Origin: Boseongicola aestuarii | GTDB lineage: Bacteria; Pseudomonadota; Alphaproteobacteria; Rhodobacterales; Rhodobacteraceae | DNA: 64,000 nucleotides | Assembly (NCBI RefSeq): GCF_900184815.1 | Contig: NZ_FXXQ01000003.1 | Coordinates: forward strand, 1 to 64,000 | Direction: 5' to 3' | In this document: in pieces, positions 26,956 to 37,526 of the stretch | Layout of the letters: each line of letters starts with the position of its first letter | Position numbering within the stretch: position 1 is the first letter of the stretch | The notes under the pieces: model-generated | Database searches by the model: none | What the model saw: the letters and a program-made list of their open reading frames with translations, nothing else | Told to the model about the DNA's origin: nothing | Position numbers and translations under genes: made by a program

Positions 26956-28074
26956 ATGAAACTTTCGATCGAGCGCAGCGCTTTGCTGAAAGCTGTCGGT
27001 CAGGCCCAATCGGTCGTCGAGCGGCGCAATACAATCCCGATCCTGGCGAATGTGCTTATCGAAGCAGAGGGCGATCAGGCCAGTTTTCGCGCGACCGACC
27101 TTGATATCGAGGTAGTCGATGAAGCCCCGGCAAAGGTTGAGCGCGCTGGCGCGACCACTGTTAACGCGGTGACGCTTCATGAGATCGTGCGCAAATTGCC
27201 GGATGGTTCGCTGGTGACGCTGACCGACGATGGTGCGTCTGGTCGGATGACGGTTGAGGCAGGTCGCTCGAACTTCTCACTGGCTACGCTTCCTCGGGAG
27301 GATTTCCCGGTCATGGCAACGTCAGAATACGAGGCAAATTTCGTCTGCTCGGCGCCGGTTCTGCGGCGCTTGTTCGACAAGTCGAAGTTTGCGATTTCGA
27401 CGGAGGAAACGCGGTACTATCTCAACGGTGTCTACATGCACATCGCCGACGCCAACGGCGGACAGGTTTTGCGCTGCGTGGCAACGGATGGCCACAGGCT
27501 TGCACGAATAGATGCCGATATGCCGGCGGGCGCCGAAGGGCTGCCGGGGGTGATTGTGCCGCGGAAGACCGTTGGCGAATTGCGCAAGTTGCTGGACGAT
27601 GATGACGCGGAAATCGCGGTTTCTGTGAGTGAGACGAAGATACGTTTTGCGGCGCCGGGAATCACTTTGACTTCAAAGGTGATCGACGGAACATTCCCCG
27701 ATTACACACGCGTTATTCCATCCGGAAACACGAGGCGTCTGGAAGTGGATGCTGCCGAGTTCGCCAAAGCAGTCGACCGCGTAGCGACGGTGTCGTCTGA
27801 GCGGTCGCGTGCCGTGAAGCTGTCACTTGACGAGGATCGACTGGTATTGTCGGTTAACGCGCCCGACAGCGGGGCAGCCGAGGAAGAGCTGGCGGTTGCT
27901 TACGGTGACGATGCGCTTGAGATCGGTTTCAACGCGAAATACCTGCTTGAAATTGCAAGCCAGGTTGATCGCGAGAATGCGGTTTTTCTTTTCAATTCGT
28001 CGGGTGATCCAACGCTGATGCGGGAAGGTAACGATGAAACCGCTGTTTACGTCGTGATGCCGATGCGTGTCTAG
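26956..28074 (+). CDS. dnaN: DNA polymerase III beta subunit (sliding clamp)
   Basis: Forms the ring clamp that holds polymerase on DNA. The 372-aa protein shows three clamp domains, with MKLSIERSALLKAVGQAQSVVE at the start, RCVATDGHRLA in the middle domain, IDGTFPDYTRVIP and the C-terminus YVVMPMRV. GGGGAG lies 8 bases before the ATG at 26956. It follows dnaA after 180 bases. Confidence 0.98.
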   Translation: MKLSIERSALLKAVGQAQSVVERRNTIPILANVLIEAEGDQASFRATDLDIEVVDEAPAKVERAGATTVNAVTLHEIVRKLPDGSLVTLTDDGASGRMTVEAGRSNFSLATLPREDFPVMATSEYEANFVCSAPVLRRLFDKSKFAISTEETRYYLNGVYMHIADANGGQVLRCVATDGHRLARIDADMPAGAEGLPGVIVPRKTVGELRKLLDDDDAEIAVSVSETKIRFAAPGITLTSKVIDGTFPDYTRVIPSGNTRRLEVDAAEFAKAVDRVATVSSERSRAVKLSLDEDRLVLSVNAPDSGAAEEELAVAYGDDALEIGFNAKYLLEIASQVDRENAVFLFNSSGDPTLMREGNDETAVYVVMPMRV

Positions 28075-28137
28075 ACACGCACCAATTCGGCGAATGCCCC
28101 AAGCAGGACATTCTCTGCTGAGCAAGAGAGCGAAGTA

Positions 28138-29238
28138 ATGTGCGCTTGCTTTGTGAAATCGCTGTCGCTGTCGCATTTTCGCTCGCACAGGTTGACCCGG
28201 CTCAAGCTTGATAGCCGTCCTGTCGTATTCCACGGCGCGAATGGAGCTGGGAAAACCAATATTCTGGAGGCTGTTTCGCTGCTTTCGCCGGGGCGTGGTT
28301 TGAGGCGAGCGGGTGTCGAGGAATTTGGCCGTCGGCCCGAGAGCCTCGGCTGGAAAATCAAAGCCGACATTGATGTAAGCGGGCGCGCCCATGAACTGGA
28401 GACCACGGCCGAGCCAGGGCAGGCAAGAACTGTGCGTGTTGATGGCAAGTCTCGCCCGCAAATAGCGCTCGGACGCATTGTTCGGATTGTATGGCTTGTT
28501 CCGGCCATGGATCGGATCTGGCTGGAGGGAGCCGAAGGGCGCCGTCGATTTCTGGATCGAATGACGATGAGCTTCATGCCTGAGCACGCAGAGGCGGTCT
28601 TGGCCTATGACAAAGCGATGCGCGAGCGTAATCGATTGTTGAAAGATATGGTGCGTGACGCTCATTGGTATCAGGTCCTTGAACGTCAAATGGGCGACTC
28701 TGGCGCGGCAATCATGTCAAACCGCAACGCGACATTGGAACGTTTGGCGAAGGCACAAACGGGTGCTGAGACTGCGTTCCCAGCTGCGGACCTCTCGATT
28801 GAGCATCCAAACGGGGTATTGCTTACGAGTGCTGGTCATCTGACTGATCTCCTGGAGTCAGGACGTCAGGCGGACCTGAGAGCGGGACGTACTCTCATTG
28901 GACCGCATCGCGTGGACATGCGCGGAGTGTTCACTCAGAAAGGCGTGCCGGCGGAGCAGTGTTCTACAGGCGAGCAGAAAGCGTTGCTGATTTCGCTGGT
29001 CCTTGCCAACGCCAGGTCCCTGGCAGAGGACACAGGAGCGGCTCCGTTGATCCTGCTTGATGAAGTTGCCGCACATCTGGATTCCATAAGGAGGCGGGCG
29101 CTTTATGATGAAATTTGCGGACTTGGAGCGCAGGCATGGATGACGGGCACGGGGGCCGAATTGTTCACTGATCTGGGCGACCGCGCCCAGGTTTTTAAAG
29201 TCGTGGAAGGGCAGGCAGGCTCTGAGGTGCGCCAGTGA
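28138..29238 (+). CDS. recF: DNA replication and repair protein RecF
   Basis: SMC-like ATPase that helps load RecA at gaps. The 366-aa protein begins with LSLSHFRSHRL, has Walker A GANGAGKTN at about 33-41, the signature region CSTGEQKALL and Walker B LILLDEVAAHLD. The length is typical. The start at 28138 is followed closely by family-like sequence. Its stop overlaps the GTG of the LysE gene. Confidence 0.96.
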   Translation: MCACFVKSLSLSHFRSHRLTRLKLDSRPVVFHGANGAGKTNILEAVSLLSPGRGLRRAGVEEFGRRPESLGWKIKADIDVSGRAHELETTAEPGQARTVRVDGKSRPQIALGRIVRIVWLVPAMDRIWLEGAEGRRRFLDRMTMSFMPEHAEAVLAYDKAMRERNRLLKDMVRDAHWYQVLERQMGDSGAAIMSNRNATLERLAKAQTGAETAFPAADLSIEHPNGVLLTSAGHLTDLLESGRQADLRAGRTLIGPHRVDMRGVFTQKGVPAEQCSTGEQKALLISLVLANARSLAEDTGAAPLILLDEVAAHLDSIRRRALYDEICGLGAQAWMTGTGAELFTDLGDRAQVFKVVEGQAGSEVRQ

Positions 29239-29855
29239 CGATTTCGCTCTCTGACGCGGCCCTTTATGCAGGTGCGTTGCTCATACTGTTTCTTACACCG
29301 GGTCCGGTTTGGGTGGCCTTATTGGCCCGCGCAATGTCCGGAGGCTTTAGGGCTGCTTGGCCGCTTGCCGTGGGAGTGGTCGTCGGGGACGTCATTTGGC
29401 CCTTAGTCGCGATATTAGGCGTGGCCTGGATCGTTTCCATCTTCGAAGGCTTCATGTTGGTGCTGAAGTGGGTCGCTTGCCTGACTTTTCTGACGATGGG
29501 ATACCTGTTGATCCGTAGCGCAGGGAGCGCCATCGCAAAGGACAGCCGTCTGACGCGTCCGGGAATGTGGGCCGGCTTTCTTGCGGGTGTGGCTGTGATC
29601 CTCGGGAACCCGAAGGCCGTCTTGTTCTACATGGGTGTTCTGCCCGGGTTCTTCGATTTGACCCGGCTCACAGGTACGGACATTGCGGTGATATGCGGCC
29701 TGTCGTTTGCGGTGCCCTTGATCGGTAACCTGATCTTGGCAGGATTTATCGATCGTGCGCGACGGGTGTTGACCTCGCCCAAGGCCCTCAAACGGCTGAA
29801 TCTTGTATCCGGCGCGCTGTTGGTCTTGGTCGGTTTGGTGATCCCTTTCACATAA
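29235..29855 (+). CDS. LysE-family exporter
   Basis: A 206-aa inner-membrane protein with about six helices. It carries the family N-terminus with FLTPGPVWVALLARAMSGG at about 19-37 and the second conserved region NPKAVLFYMGVLPGF. Family members export amino acids or related metabolites. Translation starts at a GTG overlapping the recF stop (GTGA), so it is coupled to recF. The substrate is unknown. Confidence 0.9.
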   Translation: MTISLSDAALYAGALLILFLTPGPVWVALLARAMSGGFRAAWPLAVGVVVGDVIWPLVAILGVAWIVSIFEGFMLVLKWVACLTFLTMGYLLIRSAGSAIAKDSRLTRPGMWAGFLAGVAVILGNPKAVLFYMGVLPGFFDLTRLTGTDIAVICGLSFAVPLIGNLILAGFIDRARRVLTSPKALKRLNLVSGALLVLVGLVIPFT

Positions 29856-32396
<2,541 letters not shown>

Positions 32397-32401
32397 CCTT
32401 T

Positions 32402-32463
32402 CGAGTGGGGCGTTGCTCCACTCGCCTTGCTCGCCCCACATGGTATTTGAAAAAGAGTGAAGG
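32402..32463 (+). repeat. 3'-end intergenic element copy 2 (after gyrB)
   Basis: CGAGTGG at 32402-32408 pairs with CCACTCG at 32418-32424, followed by CTCGCCCC, GGTATTTG and GAAAAAGAGTGAAG. The order of hairpin, CCCC, TATTT and purine-rich tail matches the copies after dnaA and the ligase gene. It is probably the gyrB transcript end. Confidence 0.45.
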
Positions 32464-32524
32464 CGATTGCTCGACTCTAGTCAGAAATGGTTAATGCCAT
32501 GTCAGGGAGGCGAGCGGTGGGCGT

Positions 32525-33433
32525 TTAGCCTTCGTCGCGGAAATGCGTTTCGCCGCGGGCGCGTGCCAGTTCAATCTGTTTCTGGCGCTCGCGAAAGCGC
32601 GCTTTGTCGTCTTCCGAGGTTGAGGTAATACACTGGTGACAAGAAACCCCCTGCTCGAAATCGGGATGTGATTTGTCCGCTTCGCTGATCGGCATACGGC
32701 AGGCATGGCAAAGGTCGTAACTGCCTTCTTCCAGCCCGTGGCTGACCGAGACGCGGCCGTCAAAGACAAAGCATTCGCCATGCCAAAGGCTTTTTTCCTT
32801 CGGCACGTTCTCGAGATACTTCAGAATGCCACCTTTCAGGTGAAAGACCTCGGTCACGCCTTGGCCCAGGAGATAATTGGATGCCTTCTCGCAACGGATG
32901 CCACCCGTGCAGAACATTGCGACCTTCTTGTTGTCGAAGCGGCCTGCATTTCTGGCCCACCAATCGGGAAACTCACCGAAGGTTTTGGTGAGCGGATCTT
33001 CGGCGTTCTCAAATGTACCTATAGCTACTTCGTAATCGTTCCGCGTATCGATGACGACAACGTCTTCGCCCGAGATCAGATCATTCCAGTCCTGCGCCTC
33101 GACATAGGTTCCAACACTGGCGGTAGGATCGACATCGGGTTGGCCCATCGTGACGATCTCTTGTTTCAAGCGCACTTTCATCCGTGGGAAGGGCATGGAT
33201 TCGGCGGTACTTTCTTTCCATTCGATGTCAGCACAACCGGGAAGGGATCGGATGTGGGCAATCACCGCATCGATACCTTCGCGTGACCCGGCGACGGTGC
33301 CATTTATGCCTTCGCGGGCGAGCAGGAGCGTTCCTCTGACGCCATGGGCGCAGCAAGTTCTGGCCAGTGGCCCCTTAAGGGCCATGGGGTCAGGGAAGGG
33401 CGTAAATTTGTAGAGTGCGGCAACAATGAACAT
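32525..33433 (-). CDS. trhO: tRNA uridine(34) hydroxylase TrhO (rhodanese family)
   Basis: Catalyses O2-dependent formation of 5-hydroxyuridine at tRNA position 34. The 302-aa protein has the N-terminal acylphosphatase-like domain ([15 protein letters not shown]), a rhodanese domain with [12 protein letters not shown] and the active loop [11 protein letters not shown], and a C-terminal part with two Cys pairs ([13 protein letters not shown]). The length is close to the family norm. It converges on gyrB. Confidence 0.94.
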   Translation of the reverse strand: MFIVAALYKFTPFPDPMALKGPLARTCCAHGVRGTLLLAREGINGTVAGSREGIDAVIAHIRSLPGCADIEWKESTAESMPFPRMKVRLKQEIVTMGQPDVDPTASVGTYVEAQDWNDLISGEDVVVIDTRNDYEVAIGTFENAEDPLTKTFGEFPDWWARNAGRFDNKKVAMFCTGGIRCEKASNYLLGQGVTEVFHLKGGILKYLENVPKEKSLWHGECFVFDGRVSVSHGLEEGSYDLCHACRMPISEADKSHPDFEQGVSCHQCITSTSEDDKARFRERQKQIELARARGETHFRDEG

Positions 33434-33532
33434 GGCAATATCCGGTATGACAAATGGTCGTCGGGCTCAAGGGTGATGGTTGACGTGTTCTGCAATGGTT
33501 TCTAGGCAGGTTGCAAATCGAGGAGATCAAAC

Positions 33533-34138
33533 ATGCGCCCAGCAAATCAAGCCATCCTGGTCATTGATGTTCAAAACGACTTCTGCCCGGGCGGCGCTCT
33601 TGCGGTCGAGGGTGGTGATGAGATCGTGGCGCCGATCAATGCCCTGATACCGGAATTCGCGGTGCGCGTGTTCACACAGGATTGGCATCCCGGTGATCAT
33701 TCGAGTTTTGCGTCGCAGCATGCAGGTGCGGAACCGTATTCGATGATCGATATGCCTTATGGTCCGCAAGTTTTGTGGCCGGATCACTGCATTATCGGAT
33801 CGCAAGGTGCCGCGTTTCATTCCGATCTGGATACGCGCGGCGCGGATATGATTATTCGAAAGGGCTTTCGCCGCGAGATCGACAGTTACTCCGCGTTCTT
33901 CGAGAACGATCACACCACACCGACCGGGCTGGAAGGTTATCTGAGAAGTCGTGGGGTTGACGCCGTCACGCTGGTTGGCTTGGCAACTGATTTTTGTGTA
34001 AATTTCTCGGCTGTAGATGCGGCGAAACTTGGGTTTCGCGTCACTGTGGTCGAGAGTCTGTGTCGCGCGATTGATCTTGATGGGTCGCTTGCCGCGGCCA
34101 GGAATGGAATGGCCGCGGAAGGCGTGACGTTAGCCTGA
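33533..34138 (+). CDS. pncA: Nicotinamidase
   Basis: Hydrolyses nicotinamide to nicotinate in NAD salvage. The 201-aa isochorismatase-fold protein has the catalytic set Asp (VIDVQNDFCPGG), Lys (IIRKGFRREIDSYS) and Cys (LATDFCVNFSAVDA), and the metal site DWHPGDHSSF. AGGAGA precedes the ATG at 33533. It abuts the convergent SulP gene. Confidence 0.95.
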   Translation: MRPANQAILVIDVQNDFCPGGALAVEGGDEIVAPINALIPEFAVRVFTQDWHPGDHSSFASQHAGAEPYSMIDMPYGPQVLWPDHCIIGSQGAAFHSDLDTRGADMIIRKGFRREIDSYSAFFENDHTTPTGLEGYLRSRGVDAVTLVGLATDFCVNFSAVDAAKLGFRVTVVESLCRAIDLDGSLAAARNGMAAEGVTLA

Positions 34139-35767
34139 CTAGTGGCCGCCGGCGAGGATGCCGGTGCGGACTGAATAGTCTGTGGCAATCTCGTATTCGG
34201 GGTCGTCGTCGCTATCGACGATAAGTTGACCGGCCTTGGACAAAAGTTGGTGGCAGTCGTGGCTGAGGTGGCGCAGTTGAAGCGTTTTGCCAGCGGCTTC
34301 GTATTTCTCGGCGACGGCTTCGATTGCCGTGAGAGCGGATTGGTCGACCACGCGGCTGTCGGCGAAGTCGACTATAACGGAGGAAGGATCGTTTGCGGGC
34401 TCGAACAGTTCCGTAAAGCCTTCGGAAGAGCCGAAGAAGAGCGGGCCTTGGATTTGGTAGACGCGCGCACCTTCTGGGGTGTCGTAGCGCTTGGCGTGGA
34501 TACGTGTGGCGTTGTTCCAGGCGTAGGTGAGCGCGGAGACGATGACGCCGACGACGACGGCAGTGGCGAGGTCATACATCACGGTGACGACCGTCACGAG
34601 GACGATGACGGCGGAGTCCGACAGGGGAACGCGGCGCATGATGTTGAACGAGTTCCACGCAAATGTGCCGATGACGACCATGAACATCACGCCGACCAGT
34701 GCCGCGAGCGGTATCTGTTCGATGAGTGGTGCCGCGACAACGATAAAGAGCAACAGAAACAGCGCGGCAGAGATTCCGGAAATGCGCGTGCGACCACCCG
34801 ATTTCACGTTGATCATCGACTGGCCGATCATCGCGCAGCCGCCCATGCCGCCGAAGAAACCAGTGACGGTATTGGCGGCGCCCTGAGCGATGCATTCGCG
34901 GCTGGCTCCTCCGCGTTTGCCGGTGATTTCACCGACGAGGTTCAGCGTCAGAAGGCTTTCGATAAGGCCAATAGCTGAGAGGATCAGAGCGTATGGGAGG
35001 ATTATTTCGAAGGTCTCGAAAGTAAGAGGGACCATTGGGAGATGGAACATCGGGAGGCCACCCTCGATCGAGGCGAGATCGCCGACGCGAGGCACGTCCA
35101 GGCCGAAAACGATCACGATAAGAGCGACGATTGCGATGCCTGCAAGAGGGGCAGGGAATTTCGTGGTGATCTTGGGCATGACCCAGATGATACCCATCGT
35201 GGCGACAACAAGGATCAGCATCAATGTGAGCGGCCAGCCTGACATCCATTCGCCGCCGCTCATGCCGTGGGCGCCGACTTCGGCGGTTCCGGGGACCTGA
35301 AACTGCGTGAGCTGGGCAAGGAAAATCACAATGGCAAGGCCATTGACGAACCCGAGCATGACCGGGTGAGGAACGAGGCGGATGAACTTGCCCCACTTCA
35401 GCACACCGACAGCGATCTGGATGAGGCCCATGAGGACGACGGTGGCAAAAAGGTATTCAACACCGTGGGTTGCAACGAGTGAGACCATGACGACGGCAAG
35501 CGCGCCAGTTGCGCCCGATATCATACCGGGACGCCCGCCGAAGACCGCTGTGATCAGGCCGACGATGAAAGCGGCATAGAGGCCGACAAGGGGGTGGACG
35601 CCTGCCACGAAAGCAAACGCCACCGCTTCGGGGACGAGGGCGAGGGCTACTGTCAAACCGGCCAAGAGTTCGGTTGGCAAGTGACCTGTGTCAGCGTCTC
35701 GGACGCGGCCTTTCAGGTCGGAAAAAATTGAGCGGCGGGCCGGAGCGGCCTTTGTGGGATTGGTCAA
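34139..35767 (-). CDS. SulP-family anion transporter with STAS domain
   Basis: Membrane transporter of sulfate, bicarbonate or other anions. From the TTG at 35767 it has 542 aa: about ten to twelve helices in the first 420 residues, starting LLAGLTVALALVPEAVAFA, with the conserved GGMGGCAMIGQS, and a cytoplasmic STAS domain at about 435-520 (VYQIQGPLFFGS, then SVIVDFADSRVVDQSAL). AGGAC stands before the TTG; the frame is open to 35974 but that part is basic and unlike the family. Substrate is unknown. A possible response-regulator site lies about 250 bases upstream. Confidence 0.88.
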   Translation of the reverse strand: MTNPTKAAPARRSIFSDLKGRVRDADTGHLPTELLAGLTVALALVPEAVAFAFVAGVHPLVGLYAAFIVGLITAVFGGRPGMISGATGALAVVMVSLVATHGVEYLFATVVLMGLIQIAVGVLKWGKFIRLVPHPVMLGFVNGLAIVIFLAQLTQFQVPGTAEVGAHGMSGGEWMSGWPLTLMLILVVATMGIIWVMPKITTKFPAPLAGIAIVALIVIVFGLDVPRVGDLASIEGGLPMFHLPMVPLTFETFEIILPYALILSAIGLIESLLTLNLVGEITGKRGGASRECIAQGAANTVTGFFGGMGGCAMIGQSMINVKSGGRTRISGISAALFLLLFIVVAAPLIEQIPLAALVGVMFMVVIGTFAWNSFNIMRRVPLSDSAVIVLVTVVTVMYDLATAVVVGVIVSALTYAWNNATRIHAKRYDTPEGARVYQIQGPLFFGSSEGFTELFEPANDPSSVIVDFADSRVVDQSALTAIEAVAEKYEAAGKTLQLRHLSHDCHQLLSKAGQLIVDSDDDPEYEIATDYSVRTGILAGGH

Positions 35768-36190
35768 AACGTGTCCTGGGGTTTTCGTCTGCGTTGCGGG
35801 CCGTCTAACATACTGGTTCCATTTTGCACGGCCTATCTCGGCATACCGGAGTTGCGGTGTGGCAAATGGAGCGCTGCTTGGCTGCCGGCGGCCCGATTTG
35901 AAGGTGGGATGGCTCAAGTGCAATGGTGCGAACGCGCAACGCTCCACCTGTTGATGGTCCGTGCAACAGCGCAAGTGTTAACCGCATGTTTTCAGGGTCA
36001 AATGCGATTTTTCGGTACGTCGGTATCGCGTCGGTGTTACGTCGGTGCACGTTGCTATGCTCGACATCGCCACCACAAGATATGGTGCTTGGATTAACCA
36101 AGGTTAAGGATGCATGAGATCTACGCACGGTGCGCGGTTTGTGGAGGCCGGTGCAACAGGACCGGCTGATCGCTGCGCCGGGCCCAAACT
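35768..36190. other. Long non-coding gap upstream of the SulP gene
   Basis: No credible gene is seen here. The gap holds a candidate -35 TTGACC on the minus strand at 35996-36001, three CGTCGGT repeats at 36018-36046, a TTAACC-AA-GGTTAA dyad near 36094 and a GCCGGT/ACCGGC dyad at 36147-36166. Confidence 0.5.
36018..36046 (-). promoter_or_regulatory. Three direct repeats with 11-bp period
   Basis: CGTCGGT occurs exactly three times, at 36018-36024, 36029-36035 and 36040-36046, each separated by 4 bases. A 7-bp unit with an 11-bp period is the site layout of PhoB/OmpR-type response regulators. On the minus strand it lies just upstream of a TTGACC hexamer that could be the -35 of the SulP promoter. 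Confidence 0.55.
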
Positions 36191-36219
36191 AAAAAGGCGG
36201 CAGATTTCTCTGCCGCCTT
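36191..36219 (-). terminator. Rho-independent terminator of the DUF481 gene
   Basis: AAGGCGGCAGA at 36194-36204 pairs perfectly (11 bp) with TCTGCCGCCTT at 36209-36219 around a 4-base loop. On the minus strand the stem ends in TTTTTAG, a proper U-run. Confidence 0.88.
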
Positions 36220-36255
36220 GAGTTGGCTGGTCCGTCTTTACGAGGGAAAAATATC

Positions 36256-37092
36256 TTAGTTAAACGAGTAAACCAGCGAAACACCGAAAGTATTGTCTGT
36301 GCTGGTGAAACCAGGCTCAGGATCGGTGTGATATTCAGTCAGAATGCTTGTCCGCAGTGCCATTGAGCCGGAAACTGCAACGTTCAGAGCAAGGTCGTTG
36401 AAGAGCACTGTGTCCGAGCTCGAGGTGATAACGTCTGTATCGTTTGTGAGGAACAGAGTGTCGGTGATCTTGTGCGCATAGTCTGAAGATACGCCGAAAG
36501 CGCCTTCGCTAACGTCTGCCGATGCGATGTCGCTCAACTCGGCGAAACGGTAGCCGGGGCCAGCCTGAACGGACCACTGAAGTGTTTCCGTGTTATAGAC
36601 GCGGTAACCTGCGCCTACGCTTGCGAAAGTGTCTGTCTCAAACGACGAGAAATCATCAACGGAGCCCTGAAGTTTGGCAAAGCCGAACAAGGATGGGTTG
36701 AAGTCACGTGTATACTCGAGACCGTAAAAGAGGGACTCTTCGGTTTTTGTGCCAGCGTCGTCGCCGTAGGCGTAGCTAAGCTGAAGTTCGATGCCGTTCG
36801 GACCCCAAACATAGTTCAGGTCCGAGCCGATACCTACGTCCGAGCTGTCCGTGTTGCCCGAGCTTGCAATTCCGCGCAGAGCGAGCGACCCGGAGAAGCC
36901 TTGTGGGCGACCTTCGTTGCCAAACCGATCGAGATCACGCTCGGCATCGTCTTCGATGTCGTCAAGCAAGTCTTCGTTCAGTTCTTCGGCGATATCGGTA
37001 CCGGTAAATACGTTCTGTGCGGCTGCGTTTGAGGCGATGAAAGCGGAAAGAACGGCTGCGATACCGAAGGAGAGGGAGAGGGAGTTTTTCAT
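36256..37092 (-). CDS. DUF481-family outer-membrane beta-barrel protein
   Basis: A 278-aa exported protein with a signal peptide (MKNSLSLSFGIAAVLSA, cleavage after NAAA at about residue 25). An acidic segment (EELNEDLLDDIEDDAERD) follows, then alternating amphipathic strands from about residue 68 (GFSGSLALRGIASSGNTDSSDVG) to the final VSLVYSFN. The family (YdiY-like, DUF481) is made of predicted outer-membrane barrels, some induced by salt. AAGGAA precedes the start. Single-gene unit with its own terminator. Function unknown. Confidence 0.85.
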   Translation of the reverse strand: MKNSLSLSFGIAAVLSAFIASNAAAQNVFTGTDIAEELNEDLLDDIEDDAERDLDRFGNEGRPQGFSGSLALRGIASSGNTDSSDVGIGSDLNYVWGPNGIELQLSYAYGDDAGTKTEESLFYGLEYTRDFNPSLFGFAKLQGSVDDFSSFETDTFASVGAGYRVYNTETLQWSVQAGPGYRFAELSDIASADVSEGAFGVSSDYAHKITDTLFLTNDTDVITSSSDTVLFNDLALNVAVSGSMALRTSILTEYHTDPEPGFTSTDNTFGVSLVYSFN

Positions 37093-37526
37093 GGAACGTA
37101 TTCCTTATGAATCCAGCGTGCCGTTATTCAGCACAGCGCTCGATATACGCCTCCTGCGACCACGGTACTTGATAGATCGTATGTTGGTACTTTAACCATG
37201 ACCGCTTTGTGCAGTTTGCACACAGTGGCGAAAACTGCCCAATTGATAATGTTCGCAAATTCGAAACGGGATTGCCTGCAGTTCGAGCGTTCAATAATTT
37301 TTTTTCTGACCACTTGAATCGCGGCCAGACTTACATGGAAAACGCAGCCATGTTTCGGAACATTTCAGCACGAGAGTACAGCGAGATGATTCGTGCAATC
37401 CTAGATTAAATATCTGTTTTTAAACAGCTTATTCAGATCATCATCTGTCTGAATGTATTGACCCCACCGGACCGAGTGAGCTGATCCGGTGGGTAATCTG
37501 GCTATGCAATTGTATTTGCTTTTCTT
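37093..37526. other. Non-coding gap between DUF481 gene and pepF
   Basis: I see no credible gene in these 434 bases; a 66-codon frame at 37209-37409 lacks a ribosome site and any family look. The region holds the DUF481 promoter at its left, CTGTTT/AAACAG near 37412-37425, a TTCAGA/TCTGAA dyad near 37433-37452 and the stem listed next. Confidence 0.5.
37462..37492 (-). terminator. Stem-loop downstream of pepF
   Basis: CCCACCGGA at 37462-37470 and TCCGGTGGG at 37484-37492 form a perfect 9-bp stem 35 bases after the pepF stop. No U-run follows on the minus strand, so it may protect the mRNA end rather than terminate by itself. Confidence 0.5.

Noticed and set aside
36088-36108. CtrA-binding site
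   Set aside because: TTAACC-AA-GGTTAA has a 6-base gap between the TTAA halves instead of the 7 required, and no CtrA target is adjacent.
37209-37409. 66-codon ORF in the gap left of pepF
   Set aside because: No ribosome site, no family likeness and AT-rich non-coding composition.
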